Positions 39,301 through 50,087 are shown, counted from the stretch's first letter. The stretch: 64,000 bases of DNA from Asterias rubens (GCF_902459465.1 NC_047062.1:1862501-1926500), one strand, 5' to 3'. Program-made: numbers and translations. The notes: generated by a model not told the origin, from the letters alone.

Positions 39301-42300
39301 ACATTTGGCTTCTGGTTTGTTTAATTTGCAGGTAAAATTAAAGAGACAACGGTAATAATTGATGAGCAATATGAAGTAAGTGTTATTAATATTATTATAA
39401 AGTGGCTTTCGTAAAGCTAGCTACATTTATTTTTTAGAAACTGCTTTTGATTTAAAATTTTCTATTTGGTTTTCTCCTGAAAATTTCAACTTTTTGCACT
39501 GTGAAGTTTGAGACAGTAATCAACAGAGCATTTTCTTGCACCTTTAAATATAGCAAGACCTCACAATTTGCATTTGTTGACGGAATCATTTTGAACTGAT
39601 GTTATTTAATTTATGCTTTGTTCCCATTTGTTGGAGGTGACCAAACCACTGCAGTCTGCGTTTTCTTATGATGCTTGAGAGTGGAGGCTGTTTAGTCAGT
39701 GATCTTACATTCTTATTTGTGACGTGTTGTGTCCATTTAATGCGCAGGATCTATAACATTTTGGCTATTTTTGATTAATTTTTTTTCCTTTGTAAGGATA
39801 TTTCCCTTGAGGATCTCCAAGAAGAGGTTCCGTCCACTCAGGCTCGATTTATCTTCTTAAGTTACTGTTTAAACCACAGCGATGGTAGAATTTCATATCC
39901 ACTGTGCTTCATCTACTTACATCCTAGAGGTAATTACAGTCAATTTGTTCTTTTTATTTGGGAGGACTGTTTTTTTCTGAAAGAATCTGTGAAGTAGAAT
40001 GTCATTGTCAGGCCAGATGTTTCTTGGTTCAAAGTCTTGTGGTTAAAAAGTACAACAGTCTGGAACTGCTGGATATCTCAACATTTTAGACCTATTTATA
40101 TTATCCGATTTTGCCCAATATAAAAACAAAGATTTTAATTTAAGGTGGTGCTGATTTTTTGTCATTCAGAGAGCTCTTTAAAGCCATTGGACACTTTCGG
40201 TACAGAAACAAAATTAAAAGTTCACAGATTTACAAATAACTTACAGGGTTTACAGAAGGTAATGGTGAAAGACTTCTCTTGAAATATTATTCCATGAAAT
40301 GCTTTACTTTTTGAGAAAACATTAAAACAATATAAATTCTCGATAACGACAATAACGGATTTATTTTAAACACATGTCAAGACACGGCGAAACGTGCGGA
40401 AACAAGTGTGGGTTCCCGTTATTTTCTCCCGACTCCGATGACCGATTGAGCCTAAATTTTCACAGGTTTGTTATTTTATATAGAAGTTGTGATACACGAA
40501 GTGCAAGCCTTGGACAATACTGTTTACCAAAAGTGTCCAATGGCTTTATTAAAGGCAGTCTGGACACTGGTAATTGTCAAAGACTAGCCTTCACAGTTGG
40601 TGTATCTCAACATATGCATAAACAAACTAACCTGTGAAAATTTGAGCTCAATAGGTCATCAAAGTTGCGAGATAATAATGAAAGAAGAAAACACCCTTTT
40701 CACATGAAGTTGTATGCGTTTAGATGGTTGATTTCGAGACCTCAAGTTCTAAATCTGAGGTCTCGAAATCAAATTCGTGGAAAATTACTTCCTTTCTCGA
40801 AAACTATGGCACTTCAGAGGGAGCTGTTTCTCACAATGCTTTATACTATCAACCTTTCCCCATTACTCGTCACCAAGAAAGGTTTAATGCTAAAATTATT
40901 TTGAGTATTTACCAATAGTGTCCACTGCCTTTAAGCTGAGATAGTTGGAAATGGATTGTCATAAACATTAAAAGTGGTATAAGTTCACTAAACCTAAACT
41001 CTGGTGTTGTCAGCAGCAGACTATGGTATGGGTGCGAATCCTGGTCATGACAGTTGTGCCTTTGAGCAAGGCACTTATTTGTTTCGTAAAAAAGGTTGGG
41101 AAGGTAGTGCATTCTGCTCTACCAGCCAGGCTCCAAGTAGTCTAGGTTCCTAGACCATTGGTGTTGCGTGGTCACACACAACCAACGTTCCGATTATGCA
41201 CGGCAAAAACTGTACACGCTTGTAATGAACGAACGCTAGCGGGCGCTCTGTTTCTCTGATTTCCTGTGCTCAGAGAAACAGAGCGCCCGCTAGCGTTTGT
41301 TCATTACAAGCGTGTACAGTTTTTGCCGTGCATAATCGGAACGTTGGTTGTGTGTGACCACGCAACACCAATGGTCTAGGAACCTAGACTAGGCTCCAAG
41401 TGGATGATACCCATGCCTACACCCTTATGAACTGTGAAGGGGGTAACCCTGTTTCAGCCCGGGAGTAGGCGATACCATGCCAATGCTGGTAGTTGATTTG
41501 GGTCGATGGCTCAAATCAGTTAAGTGTGTCCTCACCTTGAAATGGCAATCCAGCCTTGTGATTTTAACAGATCCCTCTTTTAAAACAAAATACTTTGGTA
41601 GATTTTGATACTTCAACAAATGAATGTTTTCTCTTTTAATTTAGGCACCAAACCTGAACAGGGTATGAAATATTCTGGAACGAAACTTCATCTTCAAAAG
41701 GAGTCTGGTGTCACAAAGGTAAGTACACATTGAAGAATAACAATAACAAATCAGACATGTCAGATGTACAAAAGATTAGATTCGCATAATACATTTTAGA
41801 ATGCATACAATAGAAGATGTTGACCTAGACTGTCGTACTTAGGTTCTATACGCCTCTCTTAATATTTATGCATGACGTCATAATTCTTACCCAAAATGAG
41901 GCTATCAGCGCACGTCCCCCATCACTTGCAGTGGCTGCGCCCATCGCCTCGTTTTGAGTTAGCATTGTGACGTACCTCATGCATAAATATTAAGAGTGGC
42001 GTATATACATTTAAGGACCTATAACAAAAGAGGACAACAGGGTTCTTGGTTTGGTAAAGGTCCCCAGTTGGAATGTGGTGTACATAACCAATGGGAGCTA
42101 TTGCCAAAAAGTTAAAAGAGGGACAATAAGAAAGTTCCAGATTGCAGGTGTTAACACACTTGAGCATGTCTACCCGTTGTAACTGAGGACTTAAAGGCAC
42201 TATTGGTAATTACTCAAAATAAGTATCATCATAAAACCTTTCTTGATTACGAGTAACAGGGAAAGGTTGATAGTATAAAGCATTGTGAGAAACAGCTCCC

Positions 42301-43975
42301 TCTGAAGTGCCATAGTTTTCGAGAAAGAAGTAATTTTCCGCGAATTTGATTTCGAGACCTCAAGTTTAGAATTTGAGGTCTCAAAATCAAGCATCAGAAA
42401 GCACAAAACTTTGTGTGAATGGGTGTTTTTTTCTGTCATTTATCTCGCACAACTTTGACGACCGATTGAGCTCAAATTTTCACAGGTTTGTTATTTTATG
42501 CATGAAGACTACTCTTTGACAATTACCAATAGTCTGATAGTGTCCACTGGCTTTAAACAAAAGGGATCCGGGTGTTTGACAGAGAGTGGACTTCCTCGCA
42601 TTGCTTTTGTGTACAAAACCAATGGGGAGGTCACTAAAACCAACAAACAGTGGGTGAATAAAGAGAAGTCCTCGATTAGCAGGATTCACAAACCAAACAT
42701 GTGTGTCTGTATGAGCTTCAGTAGTTTTGGCTGGGTTTCTAGGTTTCTTCCTATGTTACCAGTTATTTTCCGAAAGTCATATTTTATTCCATTCTCGCCT
42801 ATGACATGAAGAAGAGTAGTCTTTCCTTCCTGGAAGAGTGGTCTTTCTGCCCCTAGGTTTGGAACAGTCACCAGTGCAAATGCAAAAGTAAACATTTTTC
42901 TTGAGTTGAGGCTTGCTGTAGCTTTGTGTGAAATCTTGTTTTAGTAGTGTTGGTTCTAAATTCAACCGATGGTTGACAACTCAACATTTCGATCAGTATG
43001 CTCTGATCACCTGCAGGAGATATGCTCTTCAGAGCATACTGTTTAAAATATTGAGTTAGAACCCACACTACTTAAAGATGTTTTGTCAGATTTTTTGCCC
43101 CAAACAAATAAAATAAAATTTTTTTTTAGTGAATTGTATTTCAAAGAGTATCAACTTTTACTTTTAAAGCCATTATACACTTTCGGTACAGGAAAAAAAA
43201 AAGTTCACAGTTTACAAATAATTTACAGGGTTTACAGAAGGTAATGGTGAAAGACTTCTCTTGAAATATTGTTCCATGAAATGCTTTACTTTTTGAGAAA
43301 ACATTAAAACAATATAAATTCTCGTTAGCGAGAATTACGGATTTATTTTAAACACATGTCATGACACGGCGACTCGCGCGGAAACAAGAATGGGTTTTTT
43401 TCGTTATTTTCTCCCGACTCCGATGACCGATTGAACCTAAATTTTCACAGGTTTGTTATTTTATATATAAGTTGTGATACACGAAGTGTGGGACTCGGGA
43501 CAATACTGTTTACCGAAAGTGTATAATGGCTATAATGGACAGGAACCATGAAAAAAATGTAAAACGTTTCTTATAAAACACATAGGAATTGGTCACGTGA
43601 TATATTGTCGGGATCCCGACAAAAACTAATTTTGAGCACTTTATTTCACTGCTACTAATAATTGGCAGACGTTTTCGAGCAATGGCTCAAATGAAAGCTT
43701 GTAACTTTCTCGACCCCAATCAAAATACCTATTGAATTTTAAACCAAATTTTGGGGGTCAAATCGGCCAAAAATCTGACATAGCATCTTTAAAAGAGATT
43801 TTCACATGGTGCTATCGCAAACCTCTTCTTATTATACTCCTACAATGCAAAGTTTGAAATCCTACGTAACGTTTTACATTTGTCTTTTTTATTTGATTTG
43901 CAGTGCTTTGATCTGACAAGCGTGGAAGACTTAACGAAGGAGTGGCTTGAAGGGAAACTCAGTTTCTTTGGTTAG
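36367..43975 (+). CDS. GMF: Glia maturation factor, complete
   Basis: Six coding exons, GT-AG, phases consistent: 36367-36369 (ATG only), 38038-38134, 39332-39375, 39797-39929, 41645-41718 and 43904-43975 (TAG at 43973), giving 140 aa (human GMFB 142). The protein is one ADF-homology domain. Landmarks are VCEIDEELKAQLKKFRFRKD near the start, then QARFIFLSYCLNHSDGRISY, PLCFIYLHPRG and EDLTKEWLEGKLSFF at the end. GMF binds the Arp2/3 complex, promotes debranching of actin networks and, unlike cofilin, does not sever filaments. The start is fixed by the ATG immediately before a GTAAGT donor; a start exon holding only the ATG is unusual but every downstream phase agrees. Introns contain SINEs and MITEs, including a J element 24 bp after the first donor. 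Confidence 0.93.
36393..36518. mobile_element. Family J palindromic MITE at GMF exon 1
   Basis: Same as 35509-35628: TTTCCGTATGGCGCCACCAC ... GTGGTGGCGCCATACGGAAA. Starts 24 bp after GMF exon 1, inside intron 1. Confidence 0.9.
36728..36780. mobile_element. Minimal derivative of the foldback family at 33751
   Basis: TTGCGATAACGTAACCCTCC and GGAGTGTTACGTTATTGCAA pair across about 13 bp. These equal the outer ends of the foldback element in MCM5 intron 2 with the whole interior missing. Confidence 0.75.
37221..37596. mobile_element. Family B MITE, full length
   Basis: TTAAAGCCATTGGACCCTTT ... AAAGGGTCCAATGGCTTTAA, perfect for 20 bp at each end, with a CTCGTTAACGAG centre. In GMF intron 1. Confidence 0.95.
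37843..37957. mobile_element. Family C MITE
   Basis: GGTTCGATTTCACAAAGATA ... ATAACTCTTTGTGAAAGGCA with CAGG-type flanks. In GMF intron 1, just before exon 2. Confidence 0.7.
38165..38270 (-). mobile_element. SINE family S1 body
   Basis: CATATACACCGATGTGTGTT, AGCACTGTGTGCACAGTACT, CTCACAGGCATATTACT: S1 body in minus orientation, tRNA head missing. Confidence 0.7.
38327..38489. mobile_element. Family C MITE, long copy
   Basis: GCCAAATTCATGCTAGGATT ... AATCCTAAGTTGGGAAGAGG, ending GGTGAAATCGACGGC. Internal CTCGAGTTAGGACGAGTGAC block. Confidence 0.6.
38560..39219. mobile_element. Two family A MITEs, adjacent and inverted
   Basis: 38839-39219 is a full copy (TTAAAGGCAGTGGACACTAT ... AAAGGTGTCCAGTGTCTTTAA). 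Immediately left, 38560-38838 is a damaged copy in the other orientation (AATTGTCAAAGATCAGTTTC ... CAACAGCTCTCCATGGTT). They share the junction. Confidence 0.85.
40178..40934. mobile_element. Family B and family A MITEs, end to end
   Basis: B copy 40178-40550 (TTAAAGCCATTGGACACTTT ... AAAGTGTCCAATGGCTTTA) is followed at once by A copy 40549-40934 (TTAAAGGCAGTCTGGACACT ... AGTGTCCACTGCCTTTAA). They share one TTAA at the junction, as expected if one inserted at the TTAA of the other. Confidence 0.9.
41015..41470 (+). mobile_element. SINE family S3 interrupted by a palindrome
   Basis: GGTGCGAATCCTGGTCATGA (B box like), then TGCCTTTGAGCAAGGCACTT matches a SINE whose minus-strand relative is at 47505-47640. 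The body resumes after the palindromic insert at 41139-41390 with AGGCTCCAAGTGGATGATAC. Confidence 0.6.
41139..41390. mobile_element. 252-bp near-perfect palindrome with 11-bp target duplication
   Basis: Arms 41139-41258 and 41271-41390 (120 bp each) are exact inverses except one base (AATGAACGAACG versus AATGAACAAACG), with a 12-bp centre ATTTCCTGTGCT. Ends are AGTCTAGGTTCCTAGACC. AGGCTCCAAGT is directly repeated on both sides (41128-41138 and 41391-41401). It sits in a SINE in GMF intron 4. Confidence 0.95.
41848..42004. mobile_element. Foldback MITE with CRE-like end
   Basis: TATACGCCTCTCTTAATATT and AATATTAAGAGTGGCGTATA are inverted ends, followed inward by TATGCATGACGTCA / TGACGTACCTCATGCATA. 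Centre has CAAAATGAGGC and GCCTCGTTTTGAG. Contains the palindrome TGACGTCA at 41873-41880. Confidence 0.85.
42191..42556. mobile_element. Family A MITE, full length with small end changes
   Basis: TTAAAGGCACTATTGGTAAT (missing the GTGGA step) ... AATAGTCTGATAGTGTCCAC then TGGCTTTAA. GMF intron 5. Confidence 0.9.
42981..43057. repeat. Short hairpin, CAGTATGCTCTGA stem
   Basis: TCAACATTTCGATCAGTATG and CTCTGA pair with TCAGAGCATACTG then AATATTGAG. Centre TCACCTGCAGGAGA. In GMF intron 5; a small foldback repeat. Confidence 0.7.
43164..43536. mobile_element. Family B MITE, both ends variant
   Basis: TTAAAGCCATTATACACTTT ... AAAGTGTATAATGGC. Both ends carry ATTATACAC where other B copies have ATTGGACAC. 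Interior is typical B with CTCGTTAGCGAG centre. GMF intron 5, shortly before exon 6. Confidence 0.9.
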
Positions 43976-44154
43976 CTGACTACCTGTCCTTTTACTAGGG
44001 GTGCTCTTCAGTGCCAAGGGTTATAATGTAAGCCTTCTCTGCCTCAAACCAATTTGTACTTATGAGAGGATTTGGGGCTTTAGCAGTATTAAGATTGGCC
44101 CTAAATGAATGCTGCTTATCACAGCGTTCTGTGCTACTGATCACCGTTTCACTT

Positions 44155-44602
44155 GAAGGATTCGGGTTCTTTTTCAAAATGTCCACAGATTTACATTAAA
44201 CTTACTGGGTTTGAAAATAATGATAGTGGGAAGCTTCCCTTCAACTATTACTAACTGAGGTTCAGTAGTTTTTGAGAAATGAGTAAAACAAGTCTCAAAA
44301 TAATTTTCGTCTCAGGAAGACAGGAAGACGAACATTATTTTAGCATGTAAAATCCCATTACCCAGTTATGATCTTATAACATACATGTAATCGTAGCATA
44401 ACTGGTTAACACGTTTTCACATGCTACATGTAAAACTGAGACGAAAATTATTTGTTTTACTCATTTCTCAAAAACTACGGCACCTCAGTAAGTAAAATTT
44501 CAAGGGAAGCTTTCTACTATCATAATCTTCAAACAGTGTAAGTTTAATGTAAATCTGTGGTCATTGTGTTTTGTGTTAGGAAAAAGTACATAGACCCTTT
44601 AA
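44155..44602. mobile_element. Family D MITE, with extra centre
   Basis: GGGTTCTTTTTCAAAATGTC, CCACAGATTTACATTAAACT at the left and the complement, ending TACATAGACCCTTTAAA, at the right. Centre has ATAATTTTCGTCTCA / TGAGACGAAAATTAT around a further AGTTATG / CATAACT hairpin absent from the copy at 51366-51727. Within the likely GMF 3' untranslated region. Confidence 0.85.
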
Positions 44603-44910
44603 AAAGGTTAGTGCTGGTTTTTTAGCTGTGTAAAGCTAGGATTCCAACTACTCATAATAATCCTGTTCTTACGCTGAGCAGCGTCATGAAAATGGGCTGG
44701 ATTCAGTTTAAAAACTTCAGTATTTGGAGTACCAGTGATAGAAGCATTGCTGCTGTACCCATTTTTGGTTGGTATCCAGGTCAAACATGACCAGGCAATT
44801 ACAAATCATCCGATAACAATTGAGTGTGCTTTTCACATTTTTTAAATCACAGTTTTACAATTGCTGGCTAGTGATGTACAATGTATCACAAGGAAAGAGC
44901 CCATGACTGA

Positions 44911-44916
44911 AATAAA
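44911..44916 (+). terminator. Candidate GMF poly(A) signal AATAAA
   Basis: AATAAA about 940 bp after the GMF stop codon, in unique-looking sequence just past the D element. Position is plausible; use is not shown by sequence alone. Confidence 0.4.
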
Positions 44917-45148
44917 GACTCTCTTGCTCACGTAAATAGGGATAAGGAGCCATTTTACAAGTGGGAGGGGGTGGGGACTGTGAAAGAAGAGGTGGGGGGG
45001 TGGGTGAGGGTGAGATTAGTAACAAAGTGTGCAGGATTAATTTAGCTCCGACATTCTACATAGCTCATGGAGCTGCTTAAGAAAACAATTTTGCTTGACA
45101 TTTCTTTGCTAAGCAAAAGTTAGCAGGATACCAGTAAAAGATCACCCT

Positions 45149-45425
45149 TGGGTGGCACGGTTGGCTTGTGCGTAAAGCGCTCGCCTCTCACCAAGGTGAC
45201 CCCGGTTCGATTCCCGGTCGGGGCCATATGTGAGTTGAGTTGTGCGTTGTTCTCTGCTGTGCCACAAGGGTTTTCCAGACTATCCGGTTTTCCTCCCTTG
45301 CTCCGTGGTCATAATGGGTTGATGTGGCTGGCAGCTGAATGCGCCCTTGCATGCCTGCTTCTCGAACACGTTGTAGCCGCGTCCTTCGCAATTCAGCTCT
45401 TAGCTGCGAGTAAGGATGATTAGCC
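45149..45425 (+). mobile_element. tRNA-derived SINE family S4, full length
   Basis: Head GGGTGGCACGGTTGGCTTGT, GCGTAAAGCGCTCGCCTCTC, then CCCCGGTTCGATTCCCGGTC (strong B box). Body has GAGTTGAGTTGTGCG and CCGGTTTTCCTCCC, a conserved-looking central domain. The head resembles a tRNA but is fused to a 200-bp body. Confidence 0.8.
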
Positions 45426-45507
45426 CCCCAAATTGTTATTATATGTTAGTTTGGCTGGTAACCCTTAGTCTGGTAAGCATAATTTTTGTTGTGCCTAGCT
45501 ACTTTCA

Positions 45508-45815
45508 GTGTTGTCCAAGTCCCACACTTCGTGTATCACAACTTATATATAAAAAAACAAACCTGTGAAAATTTAGGCTCAATCGGTCATTGGAGTCGGG
45601 CGAAAAAAACGGGAAAACCCACTCTTGTTTCCGCACGTTTCGCCGTGTCATATCATGTGTTTAAAATAAATCTGTCATTCTCGATATTGAGATTGATAAT
45701 TGTTCTACTGTTTTCTCAAAAAGTAAAGCATTTCATGGAATAATATTTCAAGAGAAGTCTTTCACCATTACCTTTGGTAAACCCTGTAAATTATTTGTAA
45801 ATCTGTGATTTTTTT
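45508..45815. mobile_element. Family B MITE, ends trimmed
   Basis: GTGTTGTCCAAGTCCCACAC ... TTATTTGTAAATCTGTGA; interior typical of B. The outer 20-30 bp of each end are lost. Confidence 0.8.
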
Positions 45816-46439
45816 ATTTTTTTTTTGCAGCTCTTTTGAATTGGGCCCTGGTTTCTATCTCATGATGCTATGCTAATTTTAATCAGAGACTCACAGGCTC
45901 AACCACTGCTTGGGCTTTGGTTTGGTTTGGTTGACGCTCCATCATTTAGGCTATTTGAAAAACGTGCGCTTTCATCACAAGGCTTCAAACATGTGGATTG
46001 AGCTCAAGGTCTCTGTCCTTACTCTATGGCTCAAGCAAGAGCCCAAACTAAAGCCAAAGTCTAAGCCCACGCTTATTCAAAGGTGTCAAAAAGGGCTTAA
46101 GAAAATAGGGGGTACAAATTGCAAACCATCATACTCATAAGGCAGTTTAATTGAAGCGGCACAAAATAATAGGCATCAACTTGTATTTCTCTTGCAAAAG
46201 CACTTAGCTGATATTTCTTCCATTTCATAATTATCGAATTTTATCTTTCAATTTATATTTGATATATTTCATTTTAAAATATATTTAAAATACTTGGGAA
46301 GGTTCTAAATTAGTATTAATCAAAATTGTCAAATTTATGATGAATTTTTAAAGATGGGGGATGATTATTTTGGAAAAACTGTGTCAAAGCGTCAACTTAT
46401 TTTAAGCATTAGTAAAAAAGGACCCCCTTTGAAGTAACC

Positions 46440-46622
46440 TATTGAGTTAAAAAATAAAATTCACAGGCTTGTCATTTTATGCATATGTTTGGATACACCA
46501 AGTGAGGATTCTTGTTTTTGACAATTACCAAAAGTATCCAGGGGTCGATTTCACAGAGTTAGAACTAGTCTTTACTCGAGATAAGACTAGTCCTCTTTGT
46601 GAAGTCCACCCAGTGCCTTTAA
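46440..46622. mobile_element. Family A remnant with a family C MITE inserted
   Basis: ATTCACAGGCTTGTCATTTT ... GACAATTACCAAAAGTATCC is the right arm of A. It is interrupted by a C element at about 46543-46610 (GGTCGATTTCACAGAGTTAG ... CTCTTTGTGAAGTCCACC), then CAGTGCCTTTAA completes A. Confidence 0.8.
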
Positions 46623-46877
46623 AGGAATACCACATGAATTAAAGTGAGTATAACATGAATGATACATGTATATGTACAGTAAGGTGGGATAAACATGTGC
46701 GGAAGGGAAGTTTGCTCTTATTAATACCAATGGTAATTGTTGTTTTGTCAGCATTACTAATAATGCCATTTTTAGTAAATATAACATTTTTCAAGGCTAA
46801 AATAAGTAATAAAATTTTGTATTGGAAATATAAAGAATAGCATTCTTTGATGGTTTGTGTGAATTTCATGTACTTTG

Positions 46878-47230
46878 TTAAAGGAACACGTTGCCTTGGG
46901 TCCGACGAGTTGGTCTATAAAAAGCGTTTGTAACCGTTTGTTTAAAATGCATATTATTGGATAGATGTTTTAAGAGTAGAATACAATGATCCACACAAAT
47001 TTGCCTCGAAATTGTGTGGTTTTCCTTTTACTTTGCGAGTCAAGACTCCCATAAATGGCCGACCGTGTTAGTCGACGAGGTAAAAGGAAAACCGTGCAAT
47101 TTCGGGGCACGTTTGTGTCGAGCATTGTATTCTACTTTTACAACATCTTTCTAACCATGTATTTTATAACAACGATACAAACGCTTTTCAAAGACCAACT
47201 CGACCAATCCAAGGCAACGTGTCCCTTTAA
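46878..47230. mobile_element. Family E MITE, centre deleted
   Basis: TTAAAGGAACACGTTGCCTT ... AAGGCAACGTGTCCCTTTAA. One side of the central GGCCATTTATG hairpin is missing. Confidence 0.9.
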
Positions 47231-47504
47231 GTATCAAGAAGTTTATCGACAACTCATGCTTTTAGATCTCTTTACAAATATGGTAACTTTTGTTCAAGGA
47301 GACAGTGAAATCCATGACACTTCTTATTTTGACATTCATCACACCTGAGGACATCTCAAGGCAATTGTTTTTTTCGTTGTGTAGAAGACCCATTTGTTCG
47401 CATAACACCACAGATGCTGTGGCACAATCTGCAGTGGAGCTATAGCTCCATGGTTAACCATACCAGAAAATACCTTCTCTGAATGATAAGTGTAGGCTTC
47501 TTTT

Positions 47505-47640
47505 ACATGCATCAACACACAAGACTTCCGGCTTAACGTCCCATCCGAAGGACGAAGCAATAATGTTTAAGTATCTTGCTTAATACAAAAGTGTCAAGAC
47601 GTAACTCGAATCAACGATCACAAACACGATCATTACAAAC
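47505..47640 (-). mobile_element. SINE family S3, minus strand
   Basis: AAGACTTCCGGCTTAACGTC, CCATCCGAAGGACGAAGCAA, then AGTATCTTGCTTAATACAAA and a decayed B box (ACTCGAATCAACGATC) in inverse orientation. Confidence 0.65.
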
Positions 47641-47942
47641 TACTCATTATAAACAGCACATACACAGGTTTTGAGTTGTGGGTACAGATAGGTCAAGAAA
47701 AGAGTACTTCATTGAACAACATTGATAGAAGTTTCAAATGTTGTTATTTCTTTATTAGTAATTTACAGTGAGGCGGTGGTGTTAGCAAAAATAAGTGAGG
47801 CAATTACTCAGTAGCCATCTTGCATAAACAGAGTTGTGGAATAACACACAGCCAAAACAATTACAACATAACTACTAACATGACAATAGGTATGCATACA
47901 ACTGTATGCCTGATTAATATACACTTGGTAGAAAGTTCACTT

Positions 47943-48002
47943 CTGGGTGAAGGTGGTGAGACCTGGGTGAAGGTGGTGAGACCTGGGTGAAGGTGGTGAG
48001 AC
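47943..48002. repeat. Three perfect 20-bp repeats
   Basis: CTGGGTGAAGGTGGTGAGAC three times in a row without change. Confidence 0.95.
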
Positions 48003-48127
48003 CGTGCACCCTGTCTTAACAATGAAGTTTGTTCATAACTTCTACATGGTATCACATACATGCAAGTAGGATTTGAAACTTTGTAAGCTTGGAATAAACC
48101 TAAATACTAATGTTTGTGGTAACATCA

Positions 48128-48400
48128 CGTCACCTTGTTCAAGTGGTTAGACTGCAGGACTTGCAATTACATAAATGTAGGTTCGAATCCGACCAATCTA
48201 ACCGATGATTTAACAATTGACTAGAACAAGTCTAGTCACTGGATCACAATTTATTTTTGCAATTCCTGATCATAGACATTAAATCAATGTTTGTATCAGA
48301 AAGATTGGCTGTTGCTAGCTGGGCGTTTATAAACCCCATATGGGAGTTTGCCGAGTTCCTTTGATGGGAAAATCATCCAAAGAAACAAAGGTCACCCCTA
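48128..48400 (+). mobile_element. tRNA-derived SINE family S5
   Basis: TGTTCAAGTGGTTAGACTGC (A box region), GTAGGTTCGAATCCGACC (B box), then GATCACAATTTATTTTTGCA and AATCAATGTTTGTATCAGAA. Body matches 20175-20345. Confidence 0.65.
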
Positions 48401-48404
48401 AACA

Positions 48405-49850
48405 CCCCAACCACCAAACAAGTTGGAATTACCCCTCCAATGAGTTGTGGTTTGAGTACCTGCTAAGCTGATGAGCATGCTCAGATTGTCATCAAGGCTC
48501 AAAATACTGCTTAGCAAATTTCTTAGCAAAGATTGAGTGGGGCACCAGTTGCAACAATGTAAACTTAATAGAATTGCTGCTGGTTACTAGTTTCCGTTTT
48601 TTTTTTTTGTGGCGGGAAACAAGAAAAATTTCTCAAACACTCCACAAAGCTCAGTTCAAACAGTTGTGTCCAATACAGAGCTCTCTGGTACCACATCAGA
48701 TAACCCCTTAGGATTCACACCCGTGCTAAAATATATAGCACAAATATTTGTACATGTGTGATTACTTTTAAAAATCAGCAAAATGCATAACTTGGAGTAT
48801 ACAAGTTTAGCAGGCAGTGGTTTGGATACATAAAAGTGACCACAGGACACAGATGATAAATGTACATATTTTAAAAATTATAGATATTTTTTGGTGTTAT
48901 AAAAATTATAAATTACTACAAATTGACTTATTTACATAATTGTTAAGGAATGCTGTTATTAACTGGCATGTGTTTTTGTTTGTTAATAATGTATATTATT
49001 TACATTAATATAAGAGTATACAATGGTGCTACATTTAGCATACAGGTAACCGGGTTCTACATTTGGCATATTATACATTTAATTGGCGTAACTTTTAAGC
49101 CCATAAAATATAATTGAAGCAGTATTAGTTTGGACACATTGGTTTGTTTCAACCAAATCTAAAGGTTGGTTTTCATACAAAGCTTTACATGTTGGTAAAA
49201 TTACTTGCCAAAAGTACATTATATCAATGCCAATATATATATCACATTGAATAAATTCACATATCTTTGGCTGTGCAGAAAGTACAGCATTTTTTTAAGT
49301 AAAAATTGTAAGTGTCATTTACAGAAACCATTTCACTTTTTTTTTAATACATGTACATGTAGTATCAGTTTTTACAAGCTCAACCATGCATTTTGGGAAA
49401 ATTCAATAGGGCACTCCACAACTGGGGCACAATCCCGGCCATATATCGTTGGGGCCCCCATGCCACTTTTCATTGTTGGCTCTTATTGCATGGTCTTCTG
49501 CGTTCCAGTCAACATTGAGCAGGGGGACAGGGACGATTTTTTTTTTTTTACAATTTGCAAGTGTTCTCCATACTCCATAAAACTTATTAAACAAATTAGA
49601 GTAAAAAGCTAAACTTATTGCAGAGCATTTTTAAAAGATTATCTAAAAACATTGCATAATTATTTGTTTTATCTGACATAATTTTTTTTAAACGTCTGTT
49701 TCACCTTGAAAGACAGGTGCATCGATGCAGTTTTTACAAATTATTGGCATTTTTAAAACCATGACTTCAGTTTACATATTATATCCACATGAATAAAGTC
49801 GCATATGCACACTTGGTCAAGTTTGACATTCATTCTGATAAACCTACCCA
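48405..49850. other. AT-rich DNA downstream of the potassium channel
   Basis: No gene seen. Rich in TGTA and ATTTTTTA words; could include a long channel 3' untranslated region, but no signal decides it. Confidence 0.3.
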
Positions 49851-49853
49851 CTT

Positions 49854-50087
49854 GGGCCCAATTTCAGAGTTGCTTAAAACATACAGTTTTGCCTAAAAAT
49901 TGTTCTGCTACATGTACATGTACATGTAAGCAAAATTGTGCAGGGTACTGCTGAAAGATTGCAACAGTACATGTTACATACATGTACATAGTACTTAAAC
50001 TGGTAACTGTTTTCTGGTGAGCATACATGTACTTGTATTGTGCTTAGCTTCTTTGTCTGCTTAAGCAGCTCTATGAAATTGGGCCCT
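49854..50087. mobile_element. Family F MITE, full length
   Basis: GGGCCCAATTTCAGAGTTGC ... AGCTCTATGAAATTGGGCCC with CTTAAGC subterminal blocks; interior contains TACATGTACATGTACATGTA. Confidence 0.85.

Larger units (their letters stand above)
45060..45852. mobile_element. Family F MITE holding a SINE and a family B MITE
   Basis: Host F pieces: 45060-45148 (CATGGAGCTGCTTAAG), 45450-45507 (GGCTGGTAACCCTTAG) and 45815-45852 (GCAGCTCTTTTGAATTGGGC). A SINE occupies 45149-45425 and a B element 45508-45815. Three insertion layers in 0.8 kb. Confidence 0.8.

Noticed and set aside
45149..45225. tRNA gene
   Set aside because: Good B box, but it is joined to a SINE body and the acceptor arm does not pair.
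45188..45423. Open frames on both strands of the S4 SINE
   Set aside because: Chance frames through a tRNA-derived repeat.
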